Assembly: GCA_003220615.1 (NCBI GenBank) | Contig: QHTB01000141.1 | Location: forward strand, 1-62,978 | DNA from: Candidatus Rokuibacteriota bacterium | Lineage (GTDB): Bacteria > Methylomirabilota > Methylomirabilia > Rokubacteriales > CSP1-6 | Direction: 5' to 3' | Length of the DNA: 62,978 nt | Shown here: positions 46,613 to 57,684 of the stretch, one piece after another | How positions within the stretch are numbered: position 1 is the first letter of the stretch | Layout: each line of letters starts with the position of its first letter | The notes under the pieces: generated by a model | What the model was told of the DNA's origin: nothing | Database searches by the model: none | Seen by the model: the letters and a program-made list of their open reading frames with translations, nothing else | Position numbers and translations under genes: made by a program

Positions 46613-48532
46613 ATGGCGAAGGTGATCGGTATCGACCTCGGCACGACGAACTCCGTCGTCGCAGTCGTGGAAGGTGGGAACCCCACCGTGATCGCGAACC
46701 AGGAGGGCAGTCGCCTGACTGCCTCCGTGGTCGGCTTCACCAAGGACGGCGAGATCCTCGTCGGTCAGGTGGCGAAGCGGCAGGCCATCACGAACCCGGA
46801 GAATACGGTCTTTTCGATCAAGCGGTTCATGGGCCGTCGCTACGACGAGGTTCTGAGCGAGATCAAGCTCGTGCCCTACAAGGTCGTCAAGGCCAGCAAC
46901 GGTGACGTGCGGGTCGATATCCGAGGCAAGCAGTACGCGCCGCCCGAGATCTCCGCCATGATCCTCCGCAAGCTGAAGGAAGCGGCCGAGGCCTACCTGG
47001 GGGAGAAGGTGACGCAGGCCGTGATCACCGTGCCCGCGTACTTCAACGATAGCCAGCGCCAGGCTACCAAGGACGCCGGAAAGATCGCCGGCCTCGAGGT
47101 GATGCGCATCATCAACGAGCCGACGGCGGCCGCGCTCGCCTACGGCATGGACAAGAAGAAGGACGAGACGATCGCCGTGTACGACCTGGGCGGTGGCACG
47201 TTCGACATCTCGATCCTCGAGATCGGCGAGGGCGTGTTCGAGGTCAAGGCCACCAACGGTGACACGCACCTGGGCGGCGACGACTTCGACCAGCGCGTGA
47301 TGGACTGGATCGCCGAGGAGTTCAAGAAGGAGCACGGAATCGATCTCCGGAAGGACCGGATGGCGCTCCAGCGGCTCAAGGAGGCCGCGGAGAAGGCCAA
47401 GATGGAGCTGTCGACGACGCTCCAGACCGAGATCAACCTGCCCTTCATCACCGCGGACGCGACGGGTCCCAAGCATCTGGTGCTTACGCTGACTCGCGCG
47501 AAGCTGGAGTCGCTGGTGGCCGACCTCGTGGAGCGCACCCTCGGTCCCTGCCGTCAGGCGATGCAGGATGCCGGCGTGACGACGAACGACATCGATGAGG
47601 TGATCCTCGTCGGCGGCCAGACGCGCATGCCCAAGGTCCAGGACGCCGTGAAGAGCCTCTTCGGCCGGGAGCCCCACAAGGGCGTCAATCCCGACGAGGT
47701 GGTCGCGGTGGGCGCGGCGGTGCAGGCGGCGGTGTTGACGGGCGAGGTGAAGGACCTCCTGCTTCTCGACGTGACGCCGCTGTCCCTCGGCATCGAAACG
47801 CTGGGCGGCGTGATGACGCCGCTGATCTCGCGCAACACGACGATTCCGACCAAGAAGAGCGAGGTGTTCACGACCGCCGCCGACAGCCAGACCTCGGTCG
47901 AGGTCCATGTGCTCCAGGGCGAGCGGCCGATGGCGCGCGACAATCGCACGCTCGGCAAGTTCCATCTGATCGGGATCCCGCCGGCGCCGCGTGGAGTGCC
48001 CCAGGTCGAGGTCACCTTCGACATCGACGCCAACGGCATTCTCAACGTGTCGGCGCGCGACACGGCGACGGGGAAGCAGCAGAACATCACGATCACGGCC
48101 TCGTCCGGTCTCACGCGGGACGAGATCGATCGCATGGTGAAGGATTCCGAGTCGAACGCGGCCGAGGACACCAAGCGGAGGCAAGAGATCGAAGTTCGCA
48201 ACCAGACCGATTCGCTTGTCTACTCGACCGAGCGGACGCTTGGTGAGCACGGCAGCAAGCTTCCCGAGGCTGACCGCAAGGCCGTGGAGGACGCGCTGAA
48301 CGAAGCACGGGAGTCGCTCAAGAGTGAGGACGTCGAGCGCATGAAGCATGCGCAGGAGAGCCTGACGCGCGCCTCCCACAAGCTCGCCGAGATCATGTAC
48401 CGCGAGGCTCAGGCGAAGGGCCAGCCCGGCGGCGCCGGAGGCCCCACGGCCGGCGGCGCGCCGAGCGGCGGCGGCCCGAAGGAAGGCGAAGTCGTCGACG
48501 CCGAGTTCGAAGATCTCGGTGACAAGAAGTGA
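46613..48532 (+). CDS. dnaK: Molecular chaperone DnaK (Hsp70)
   Basis: 639 residues, standard length. The nucleotide domain shows [52 protein letters not shown] and [19 protein letters not shown]. Then come the linker [17 protein letters not shown] and the substrate-binding domain with a Gly/Pro-rich acidic tail ([15 protein letters not shown], ending EFEDLGDKK). It refolds or holds client proteins with DnaJ partners. The co-chaperone GrpE gene is not in this operon. Confidence 0.98.
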   Translation: MAKVIGIDLGTTNSVVAVVEGGNPTVIANQEGSRLTASVVGFTKDGEILVGQVAKRQAITNPENTVFSIKRFMGRRYDEVLSEIKLVPYKVVKASNGDVRVDIRGKQYAPPEISAMILRKLKEAAEAYLGEKVTQAVITVPAYFNDSQRQATKDAGKIAGLEVMRIINEPTAAALAYGMDKKKDETIAVYDLGGGTFDISILEIGEGVFEVKATNGDTHLGGDDFDQRVMDWIAEEFKKEHGIDLRKDRMALQRLKEAAEKAKMELSTTLQTEINLPFITADATGPKHLVLTLTRAKLESLVADLVERTLGPCRQAMQDAGVTTNDIDEVILVGGQTRMPKVQDAVKSLFGREPHKGVNPDEVVAVGAAVQAAVLTGEVKDLLLLDVTPLSLGIETLGGVMTPLISRNTTIPTKKSEVFTTAADSQTSVEVHVLQGERPMARDNRTLGKFHLIGIPPAPRGVPQVEVTFDIDANGILNVSARDTATGKQQNITITASSGLTRDEIDRMVKDSESNAAEDTKRRQEIEVRNQTDSLVYSTERTLGEHGSKLPEADRKAVEDALNEARESLKSEDVERMKHAQESLTRASHKLAEIMYREAQAKGQPGGAGGPTAGGAPSGGGPKEGEVVDAEFEDLGDKK

Positions 48533-48541
48533 CATAGGACG

Positions 48542-49438
48542 ATGAAGCGATCGGTGCGCCGCGACTATTACGCTGTGCTGGGCATCACGGCCACGGCGGC
48601 ACCTCGCGACATTCGGCGCGCCTACCAGCGCCTGGCGCGACAGTATTCTCCCGACGTCAACTTCTGGGACGCCGAGGCGCGGTCGCTCTTCGACGAGATC
48701 GCCGAAGCGTACCGCGTCCTCAGCGATCCCACGGCGCGCGCGATGTACGACCGGCACGGCCCGGAGATCGGCACCAGCGCGCTCCAACCGGGTCGTCACG
48801 GTGACGACGTGCACGTCGCCGTCGAGCTGGGCTTCGCGGATGCTGCGCGGGGAGTGACGACGACCCTCCAGGTCCCACGCTATTCGCCCTGTGTTCCGTG
48901 CGGGGCGAGTGGCGCCGTGGGCGGCGAGCCGTGCCGGGCGTGTCAGGGCCGAGGCGTCCGCCGCGTCCTGGACAGGGTGGCCGCGACGATTCCGGCCGGC
49001 GTGGATTCTGGTGTGCAGATCCGCGTCGCCGGTGAGGGCAGCGCAGGTCCCTTCGGCGGGCCGCGCGGCGATCTGATCATCAGCACCCGGGTGCGCGAGC
49101 ACCCGTTCTTCAAGCGACAGGGGGAAGGTGTCCATTGCGAGGTGCCGATCAGCGTGTGGGAAGCGCTGCGGGGCGCGCGCGTACGCATTCCCACGCCGCT
49201 CGGCGAAGCCGTGCTGGTCATTCCGGCAGGGGTGAAGGCTGGCCAGAGCTTCCGTCTGCGCGGGCATGGCCTGCCGCGACTCTCCGACGATGGCGTCGGT
49301 GATCTCCTCGTCACTGTTCGCGTGGAGCTGCCGAATGGCCTCGACGCGCGTACCGACGAGCTCGTGCGAGAGCTCGAACGGCTCCTACCGGTCGCGCCCC
49401 GCCACGGCCTCGAGCAGTACGTGAGAGGCGAGGCATGA
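48542..49438 (+). CDS. DnaJ-like protein with atypical J domain (SPD) and half zinc finger
   Basis: 298 residues. J domain (about 7-70) is recognisable: DYYAVLGITATAAPRDIRRA, but the HPD tripeptide is SPD (36-38). Instead of four zinc-finger repeats there are two CxxC motifs (CVPCGASG and CRACQGRG), followed by DnaJ C-terminal domains (VRIPTPLGEAVLVIPAGVKA, GQSFRLRGHGLP). Loss of the His usually abolishes stimulation of DnaK ATPase. It may bind clients without activating DnaK, or another J-protein may serve that role. It overlaps hspR by 4 nt. Confidence 0.88.
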   Translation: MKRSVRRDYYAVLGITATAAPRDIRRAYQRLARQYSPDVNFWDAEARSLFDEIAEAYRVLSDPTARAMYDRHGPEIGTSALQPGRHGDDVHVAVELGFADAARGVTTTLQVPRYSPCVPCGASGAVGGEPCRACQGRGVRRVLDRVAATIPAGVDSGVQIRVAGEGSAGPFGGPRGDLIISTRVREHPFFKRQGEGVHCEVPISVWEALRGARVRIPTPLGEAVLVIPAGVKAGQSFRLRGHGLPRLSDDGVGDLLVTVRVELPNGLDARTDELVRELERLLPVAPRHGLEQYVRGEA

Positions 49439-49830
49439 CCAATCCCGCCAAGCCGCTCTACATGATCGGCGTCGTCGCCGAGATGTTGCACGTCCATCCG
49501 CAGACCCTGCGCTTTTACGAGAAGAAGGGCCTGCTCCGCCCGAGCCGAACCGAAGGACGAACACGCATGTACTCCCAGGAGGACGTGGAGCAGCTCGGAC
49601 GACTCATCCGGCTGACCCGCGATCTCGGAGTGAATCTTGCCGGCGTTGAAATCATCTTAAGGATGAGACGCCGGATGCTGGATATGCAGAAGCAGATCGA
49701 AGATTTGTTGACGTACGTCCGCGCCGAGGGTGAAGGCGGCGCCGACGCTGAGCGGGGCTCGCAGCCGCGGCCTCGCGAGGCGATCGTGCGCGCGGCGCGC
49801 GGACAGCTACAGTCCATCGACGTGTTCTGA
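49435..49830 (+). CDS. hspR: MerR-family heat-shock repressor HspR
   Basis: 131 residues. The winged helix-turn-helix reads MIGVVAEMLHVHPQTLRFYE, KKGLLRPSRTEGRTRMYSQE, typical of HspR, followed by LGRLIRLTRDLGVNLAGVEI and a C-terminal coiled coil (RMRRRMLDMQKQIEDLL). HspR represses dnaK operons by binding HAIR boxes, with DnaK as co-repressor. ATGA overlap with the dnaJ-like gene indicates translational coupling. Confidence 0.9.
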   Translation: MTNPAKPLYMIGVVAEMLHVHPQTLRFYEKKGLLRPSRTEGRTRMYSQEDVEQLGRLIRLTRDLGVNLAGVEIILRMRRRMLDMQKQIEDLLTYVRAEGEGGADAERGSQPRPREAIVRAARGQLQSIDVF

Positions 49831-49836
49831 CGAGAG

Positions 49837-49854
49837 TTCCCGGGCGACCGGGAA
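49837..49854 (+). repeat. Short stem-loop with a GCGA tetraloop before lon
   Basis: TTCCCGG (49837-49843) and CCGGGAA (49848-49854) enclose the GNRA-type loop GCGA. It sits just before the lon ribosome binding site AAGGGG, between hspR and lon. It may stabilise the message or act as a weak terminator. Confidence 0.4.
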
Positions 49855-49870
49855 AAGGGGATTTTGACAA

Positions 49871-52258
<2,388 letters not shown>

Positions 52259-52287
52259 GCGTCGGGATTATTGTCAGTTTTGTGCGC

Positions 52288-52317
52288 TTGAACCCACCGA
52301 GAACGGGACGCTAAAAT
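52288..52317 (+). promoter_or_regulatory. Promoter of the transglycosylase gene
   Basis: -35 TTGAAC (52288-52293, 4/6), an 18-bp spacer and -10 TAAAAT (52312-52317, 5/6). The start of transcription falls at about 52324, so the GTG at 52325 would be at or one base from the 5' end. No Shine-Dalgarno is present. Confidence 0.6.
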
Positions 52318-52324
52318 CGATGGC

Positions 52325-53008
52325 GTGAAGCGGTTCGCGGCCGTGATCTTTGCCGTCGCGTCTCTGGCGATGGCCCTTCCGGCCGGTGCTGAGACGTTCC
52401 GTCTCGTCGCACCGGACGGCACGATTCATTTCACGAACGCCCCGACCGACCCCCGCTACCGGCGCCAGGGCATGACGCCGCCAGGCGCAACCGGGACGGG
52501 CGCCGGGTGGTTCCGGCTTCCCAGCACCGATCTCGCGCCGTACATGAGTGAGATCCGCGCCGCGGCCGAGCGCTACGCGCTACCGGAGGCCTTGATTTCG
52601 GCGGTGATCCGCGTGGAATCCGGCTTCAACCCACGGGCCGTGTCCCGCAAGGGCGCTCGTGGCCTCATGCAGCTCATGCCGTCGACGGCCTCGATCCTCG
52701 GTGTGCGCAATTCCTTCGACCCGGGTGAGAACATCGACGGTGGCGCGCGCCACCTCAGAGGCCTGATCGAGCGCTTCTCCAACGACGTCCCGCTTGCCTT
52801 GGCCGCCTACAACGCCGGCGAAAACGCAGTCGTCACGTACCGGGGGATCCCGCCCTATGCGGAGACCCAGGATTACGTCGCGCGAGTCCTGCGGTTCTTC
52901 TACGGGACCACCACGAACGGCACCACGCTCCCGACCGAGACCTTCAAGAAGCTGGAATCCGACGGCACGGTCGTCTACACGAACATCCCGCCGCGCCCCC
53001 GGCTGTAG
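52325..53008 (+). CDS. Lytic transglycosylase (SLT domain)
   Basis: 227 residues with a signal peptide ([16 protein letters not shown]). After a short DUF4124-like N-terminal part ([20 protein letters not shown]) comes the SLT fold: [20 protein letters not shown] with catalytic Glu, [16 protein letters not shown] and [13 protein letters not shown]. It cleaves peptidoglycan at the glycan strand, useful for inserting machines such as pili. The GTG start follows the promoter directly. Confidence 0.92.
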   Translation: MKRFAAVIFAVASLAMALPAGAETFRLVAPDGTIHFTNAPTDPRYRRQGMTPPGATGTGAGWFRLPSTDLAPYMSEIRAAAERYALPEALISAVIRVESGFNPRAVSRKGARGLMQLMPSTASILGVRNSFDPGENIDGGARHLRGLIERFSNDVPLALAAYNAGENAVVTYRGIPPYAETQDYVARVLRFFYGTTTNGTTLPTETFKKLESDGTVVYTNIPPRPRL

Positions 53009-53014
53009 CCCGCG

Positions 53015-53443
53015 TCAGCCCCGCCGGGTCCACACCAGGTCGAGGAACTTCTCGAGCAGGCCTTCGCTGACGAACGCTGCCATCGCCTCACGCGTCGCCG
53101 CCTGATCCATTCCCCATACCGCGGCTCGCCTTTCGCCCTCGGCCACCTGCACGAACACGCGGTCGTCGTGCGTGAAGGCCACCGGCAGGTCTTCGTAGAT
53201 CTGGGCCGTGAAGCCGTTGACGCCGGGGCCGCCCAGCGCGATCGCCGGGAAGAAATCGCCGAGCTCGTTGTTCATGATCCAGACGTCGGTCACGACCACG
53301 GCGGCCCGCCCATCGGCCCCGCCGGCCCGGGTGTTCACCAGCCGCTTCAACTCATACGCGATGGGCCGGTCTTCCTCTTCCGGAAGCAGGCCGTGGCCGA
53401 CGACGATCAGGACCGTGGAATGGAGGTCGAAGTAGCGCGTCAT
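53015..53443 (-). CDS. Conserved-looking protein of unknown function
   Basis: 142 residues from ATG 53443. No signal peptide is evident. Seen are LHSTVLIVVGHGLLPEEEDR, VWIMNNELGDFFPAIALGG and QIYEDLPVAFTHDDRVFVQV, which look conserved but are not from a family I know. It ends 7 bp after the transglycosylase on the opposite strand. Upstream open frame to 53761 lies within the decayed PilB-like gene's start and is not supported. The ribosome binding site is weak. Confidence 0.6.
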   Translation of the reverse strand: MTRYFDLHSTVLIVVGHGLLPEEEDRPIAYELKRLVNTRAGGADGRAAVVVTDVWIMNNELGDFFPAIALGGPGVNGFTAQIYEDLPVAFTHDDRVFVQVAEGERRAAVWGMDQAATREAMAAFVSEGLLEKFLDLVWTRRG

Positions 53444-53579
53444 CTTCAGGGCAATTCTCTCACGAGGGCATCGGCAGACCGGCCGATCCGCTGGCCGGTC
53501 CCCGCCTCCTGAAGTGCCAGCCAACAGCCGAAAACATCGATTGGCGGCCTGGGGCACCAGGGGATGGCTGCCGACACCG

Positions 53580-54743
53580 ATGGCCCTTACCAGCACGACA
53601 GTGGAAGAGCGTTCGACAGCGTTCCGCACGCAGGAGCCCATGCCGGGCTCCGCCGCGGGTTTGAACGCGACTGCCCGCGACGTCGCCGAGCTCCTCGCCC
53701 AGGAGGGCCTGGTCAAGCGGGCCGAGCTCGACGGGATCCTTGTCGAGCACAAGAGATCCAACGCCCGAGTCCTGACCTTGCTGCTCCAGAGGCATCTCGT
53801 GGGCGAGGCCGAGCTGGCGGGGTTCCTGTCGCGGCGCTACGGCATCCCACCGGTCACGCTCAACGGCCGCGACATTTCGGGTGACGTCCTCGTGCTCGTG
53901 CCAGCCGCGGTCGCCTGGAAGCACGAGGTGCTACCGCTCGAGCTCACCGGGCAGACGCTGACGCTCGCCATGACCGATCCCACCAACGTCCTCGCCCGGG
54001 ACGACGTTGCCTACATGACGGGGTTCGACGTCTGCGTGGTCGTCGCCATGCGGAGCGAGGTGCAGCACGAGATTCGCCGCCACTACGGTGGTCAGGGCGG
54101 GGTGCCGACGCTCGGACACTTCAACACGCCGAAGGCCTCAGCGCCGCCCATCGCTCAGGTATCGGTCGCCGACATGATGACCGTGCTCGGCGGCGAGCTC
54201 GACGAAGTTCAGGTCCTCGACGACGAAGAGAGCACCACGAGCGTGTTCGAGCTGAAGGAGTCGGCCGACGAGGCGCCCGTCGTGAAGCTGGTCAACATGG
54301 TGCTGGTCGACGCCATCCAGAAGGGCGCGAGCGACATCCACTGGGAGCCCTACGAGAAGGCGTTTCGCGTCCGGTTCCGCATCGATCCTGCACGAGCTGC
54401 TGGCACCGCCCAAGCGGCTCGAGTCCATCAAGCTGCGCTACAGCGCGCGCGAGATCGACTTCCGGGTGTCGGTGCTGCCCACGATCTTCGGCGAGAAGGC
54501 CGTCCTCCGCATCCTCGACAAGGATGCGCTGCAGCTCGACCTGACCAGGCTCGGCTTCGATCCGGGGGCGCTCGAGCAGTTCGAGAAGGCGATCCATCAG
54601 CCCTACGGGATGGTCCTGATCACGGGGCCGACGGGCTCGGGCAAGACGACGACGCTCTACTCGGCCATCCACACGATCAACTCGCCCGAGCACAATATTA
54701 TGACGGCCGAAGATCCTGTCGAATACAATCTGAAGGGAGTTAA
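53580..54743 (+). pseudogene. Second PilB/GspE-type ATPase, N-terminal part before the frame break
   Basis: The frame from about ATG 53580 encodes an MshEN-type domain (GFLSRRYGIPPVTLNGRDIS) and the start of the ATPase (KLVNMVLVDAIQKGASDIHW) up to about 54385. Then a shift relative to pilB turns it into nonsense up to 54743. In pilB the sequence ATCGA is followed by 16 bases up to CACGAG; here there are 11, so five bases are missing. The rest of the gene continues in the next frame. A frameshift error in the assembly is possible but the second deletion nearby argues for real decay. Confidence 0.7.
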
Positions 54744-55356
54744 TCAAGTTCAGATCAACGACGGGATCGGGCGGACGTTCGCCTCGGCGCTGCGGGCCTT
54801 CCTGCGCCAGGACCCGGACGTGATCCTGGTCGGTGAGACGCGCGATCTGGAGACGGCGCAGATCTCGATCCGGGCGGCGCTGACCGGGCACCTGGTGTTC
54901 TCGACCCTGCACACCAACGACTCACCGTCGACCGTCGCGCGGCTCATCGACATGGGCGTCCCGCCGTTCCTGGTCGCCTCCTCGCTGGTGCTGGTGGTTG
55001 CTCAGCGCCTTGCCCGCAAGGTTTGCACGTCCTGCAAGGAGCCGTACGAGGCCGACGAGGAACGCCTGGTGCCCTTGGGTCACGTCCCCATCGGTGTCGG
55101 GAGCACGCCGTTCTACAAGGGCCGGGGCTGCCCGGCGTGCAACTTCACGGGGATGAAGGGACGAATCGCCATCTACGAGGTCATGCCCATCAACCAGGAG
55201 CTCCGCGACCTGGTGCTCAGATCGGCCTCCACCTCGGAGCTGCGTCAGGTCGCTCAGGCGCAGGGCATGAAGACGCTGCGCCAGGCCGGCTTGCTCAAGG
55301 TGATCGAAGGCGTGACGACCGTCGAAGAGATCTTGCGGGTGACCGTCGCGGAGTAA
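54388..55356 (+). pseudogene. Second PilB/GspE-type ATPase, C-terminal part
   Basis: Continues the same ATPase in another frame from CTG at 54388 (LHELLAPPKRLES, then IKLRYSAREIDFRVS). Compared with pilB, 24 codons (72 bp) are missing exactly between ES and IKL (54426/54427). After that it is complete: Walker A TGPTGSGKTTTLYSAIH, DVILVGETRDLETAQ, the tetracysteine region and the family end. A GTG at 54466 could start a 296-residue ATPase fragment. Parts of this segment are nearly identical to pilB at the DNA level, suggesting gene conversion or recent duplication. Confidence 0.75.
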
Positions 55357-55371
55357 TCAGCGCGCGAGCAA

Positions 55372-55773
55372 TCAGCGCGTGCGGTACGGACGCCGGTTCA
55401 GCGCGGCATCCACGACGTGTCCCAGCTCATTGATGTCGAACGGCTTGCCCAGCCACGCGTACGCCCCATCCCGCATGGCCGCGCTGACCGCCACGTCGTC
55501 GGTGAGGGCCGTGACCATGATCACGGGCACGTCCGGGTACTGGTCGCTGATGTGCTTGAGGACTTCCAGGCCGTTCATCCCGGGCATGTTGACATCGAGC
55601 AGGACTAGATCGGCGCGTTCGCGCCGGAGCGCCTTGAGCCCGGCCTCGCCGCCCGATGTCAGCTCGACGGCATAGCCCTGGTGCTTGAGCACGTCCCGGA
55701 GAACGGACGCAACCAGGATCTCGTCGTCCATGATGAGGATCCGCTTCGGCGCGATCGTGAATGGCGTCGGCAT
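55372..55773 (-). CDS. Single-domain response regulator
   Basis: 133 residues from ATG 55773: one receiver domain (RILIMDDEILVASVLRDVLK) with phosphoacceptor Asp60 in ADLVLLDVNMPGMNG and the Thr/Lys switch residues (IMVTALT, LGKPFD). No output domain. Such regulators often act in phosphorelays or on motility motors. It converges on the decayed PilB-like gene, 15 bp apart, and is followed by the ThDP enzyme on the same strand upstream. Its kinase is not in the window. Confidence 0.88.
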   Translation of the reverse strand: MPTPFTIAPKRILIMDDEILVASVLRDVLKHQGYAVELTSGGEAGLKALRRERADLVLLDVNMPGMNGLEVLKHISDQYPDVPVIMVTALTDDVAVSAAMRDGAYAWLGKPFDINELGHVVDAALNRRPYRTR

Positions 55774-55829
55774 ACGCGGCTCCGTAATCGACGCGATCCC
55801 GGCCGAGTCGGAGGGGGGATGGCGCGATG

Positions 55830-57611
55830 TCAGCCACGTGCTCTGGGAGCGGCCACCAGCGCCGGGTAGTTCGGCTCGGGATGCTCGAGGGGCGGCAGCT
55901 GCCACGTGCCCGTCGCGATGGGCGCCGCGACGTCGACCGTGACATCGACGACCGTCGGGCGGTCGGAACGGATGGCGGTGGCGAGCGCGTCATCGAGCTC
56001 GCTCGGCGCCGTCACCCGGATGCCCTCGGCCCCGCAAGCGCGCGCGAGCATCGCGTAGTCCGGTGAGAACGGCTCGCCGGTCGCCTCGCGGCTGAACATC
56101 GTCGTCGTCTCCTTGCCGAACGCGCCCTTCTGCAGATCGCGGATGGATACGTAGCCATAGTTGTTCCAGACGACCCACGTCGCCGGGATGCCGTACTCCA
56201 CGGCCGTGGCGACGGCGTTCGACGTCATGAGAAAGCCACCGTCGCCGCACACGGCAACGGCCCGGCGTCCCGGCGCGGCGAGCTTGGCCCCGAGCACACC
56301 GCCGACGGCGAAGCCCATCGCGGCGAAGCCCCACGACTGCAAGAGCGTCTGCGGCTGGTAGACCGGCCACTGCTGCACCATCCAGTTGTGGTGGACACCG
56401 ACGTCGACGAGGACGATGCCGTCTCGCGGCACCGCACGACGGAGCGTGCGGATGACGTGCTCGGGCTGGAGCGGAACGGCATCCGGCCGGTAGCGCCTCT
56501 CGTTGAATTGCGCCCAGTCACTCTGCCACGCGGCCACCTCGCTCAGCCATTTCTCGTGGCGGCCCCGAGCGTTCCCGGCCTCGGCCAGGGCGAGCAGCGC
56601 GGTCACGAAGCTCTTCACGTCGGCGACCACACCGAGGTGGACCGGATAATTGCGGCCGATCTCCTCGGAGTCGATGTCGACGTGGATGAGCCGCGTGGGT
56701 GGGATCGTGAACGTGTAGCCGGGAATCCAGCCGCTGCTCACGCGGTCGTCGAAGCGCGCGCCGAGCGCCAGCAGGACGTCGGCCTGGCGCGTGGCCTGAT
56801 TGGCTGGGTACGTTCCATTGCGGCCGACGACCCCGAGCGCCAACCGATGATCGGCCGGCATGACGCCCGCGCCCTGCGGCGTGTTGGCGACGGGGATGCC
56901 GAGCAGCTCGGCGAGCCGGCGCACCTCCGGAGCCGCCTCGGCCAGCACGGTGCCGTTGCCGACGAGGATCACCGGCCGCTGGGCGCTGACGAGCAGCTCG
57001 AGCGCGCGCCGCGCGATCTCGGGCGACGGCGCCGGCCGGCGATCGATCTCGTGCCACCACTCCCGTGGATCGGGCACGGCGGCCGCCGGCGCGTCTTCGG
57101 CGAAGACGTCGAGTGGCACGTCGACGTTCACGGGCCCCGGCCGCCCCGTCGCCGCCGTCTTGAACGCTTGTCGCAGCGCGAGCGGCAGCATCTCGGGACG
57201 CGGCACCTGGAAGGTGCGCTTCACGTACGGGCGGATCACGGAGGGAAAGTCCGCCTGGTGATGGCGGTACGTCTCCTGAAAGGGGCCGCGGTTGAACTGC
57301 GGCGTGGGCACGTTCCCGGTGATCGCGACGAAGGCCGAGGAGTCCATCATCGCGCACGCGAGCGCGATGGTGAGGTTGACCGAGCCCGGGCCACACGACG
57401 TGAACGTCGCCGCCGGCCGATGCGCCACCCGATAATACGCGTCGGCCATGTAGCCGGCGACCTGCTCGTGATGGACGCCGATCATTTTGATGCGATCCGC
57501 GCGCTGTCCGAGCGCGTCCATCAGGCCGACGATCCCGTGGCCGCACAGGCCGAAGACGTACGGCACGTTCTCCCTCACGAGATACTCGGCGATCAGATCG
57601 CCTCCGCGCAT
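55830..57611 (-). CDS. Thiamine diphosphate-dependent enzyme (acetolactate synthase-like)
   Basis: 593 residues from ATG 57611, with GAGGGAGGC before it. Pyrimidine-binding domain (EYLVRENVPYVFGLCGHGIV, then HEQVAGYMADAYYRVAHRPA), central domain, and the ThDP-pyrophosphate motif VCGDGGFLMTSNAVATAVEY with WNNYGYVSIRDLQ. This is the acetohydroxyacid synthase / benzoylformate decarboxylase / glyoxylate carboligase superfamily; no regulatory subunit is adjacent, so a catabolic role is as likely as valine synthesis. It needs thiamine diphosphate, whose synthesis gene thiE is elsewhere in this window. Confidence 0.9.
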   Translation of the reverse strand: MRGGDLIAEYLVRENVPYVFGLCGHGIVGLMDALGQRADRIKMIGVHHEQVAGYMADAYYRVAHRPAATFTSCGPGSVNLTIALACAMMDSSAFVAITGNVPTPQFNRGPFQETYRHHQADFPSVIRPYVKRTFQVPRPEMLPLALRQAFKTAATGRPGPVNVDVPLDVFAEDAPAAAVPDPREWWHEIDRRPAPSPEIARRALELLVSAQRPVILVGNGTVLAEAAPEVRRLAELLGIPVANTPQGAGVMPADHRLALGVVGRNGTYPANQATRQADVLLALGARFDDRVSSGWIPGYTFTIPPTRLIHVDIDSEEIGRNYPVHLGVVADVKSFVTALLALAEAGNARGRHEKWLSEVAAWQSDWAQFNERRYRPDAVPLQPEHVIRTLRRAVPRDGIVLVDVGVHHNWMVQQWPVYQPQTLLQSWGFAAMGFAVGGVLGAKLAAPGRRAVAVCGDGGFLMTSNAVATAVEYGIPATWVVWNNYGYVSIRDLQKGAFGKETTTMFSREATGEPFSPDYAMLARACGAEGIRVTAPSELDDALATAIRSDRPTVVDVTVDVAAPIATGTWQLPPLEHPEPNYPALVAAPRARG

Positions 57612-57684
57612 GACGGCCTCCCTCGGATCAGGCGTGATTCGTCGCGCCGGCGACGAGGCAGAGGGAGTGTACCCCAGCCTGTTG

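Noticed and set aside
46082..49267. Long antisense open frame (1061 codons) opposite hsp20, dnaK and the dnaJ-like gene
   Set aside because: It is the reverse complement of well-identified genes; high GC leaves few stops on the other strand. No domain or ribosome binding site supports it.
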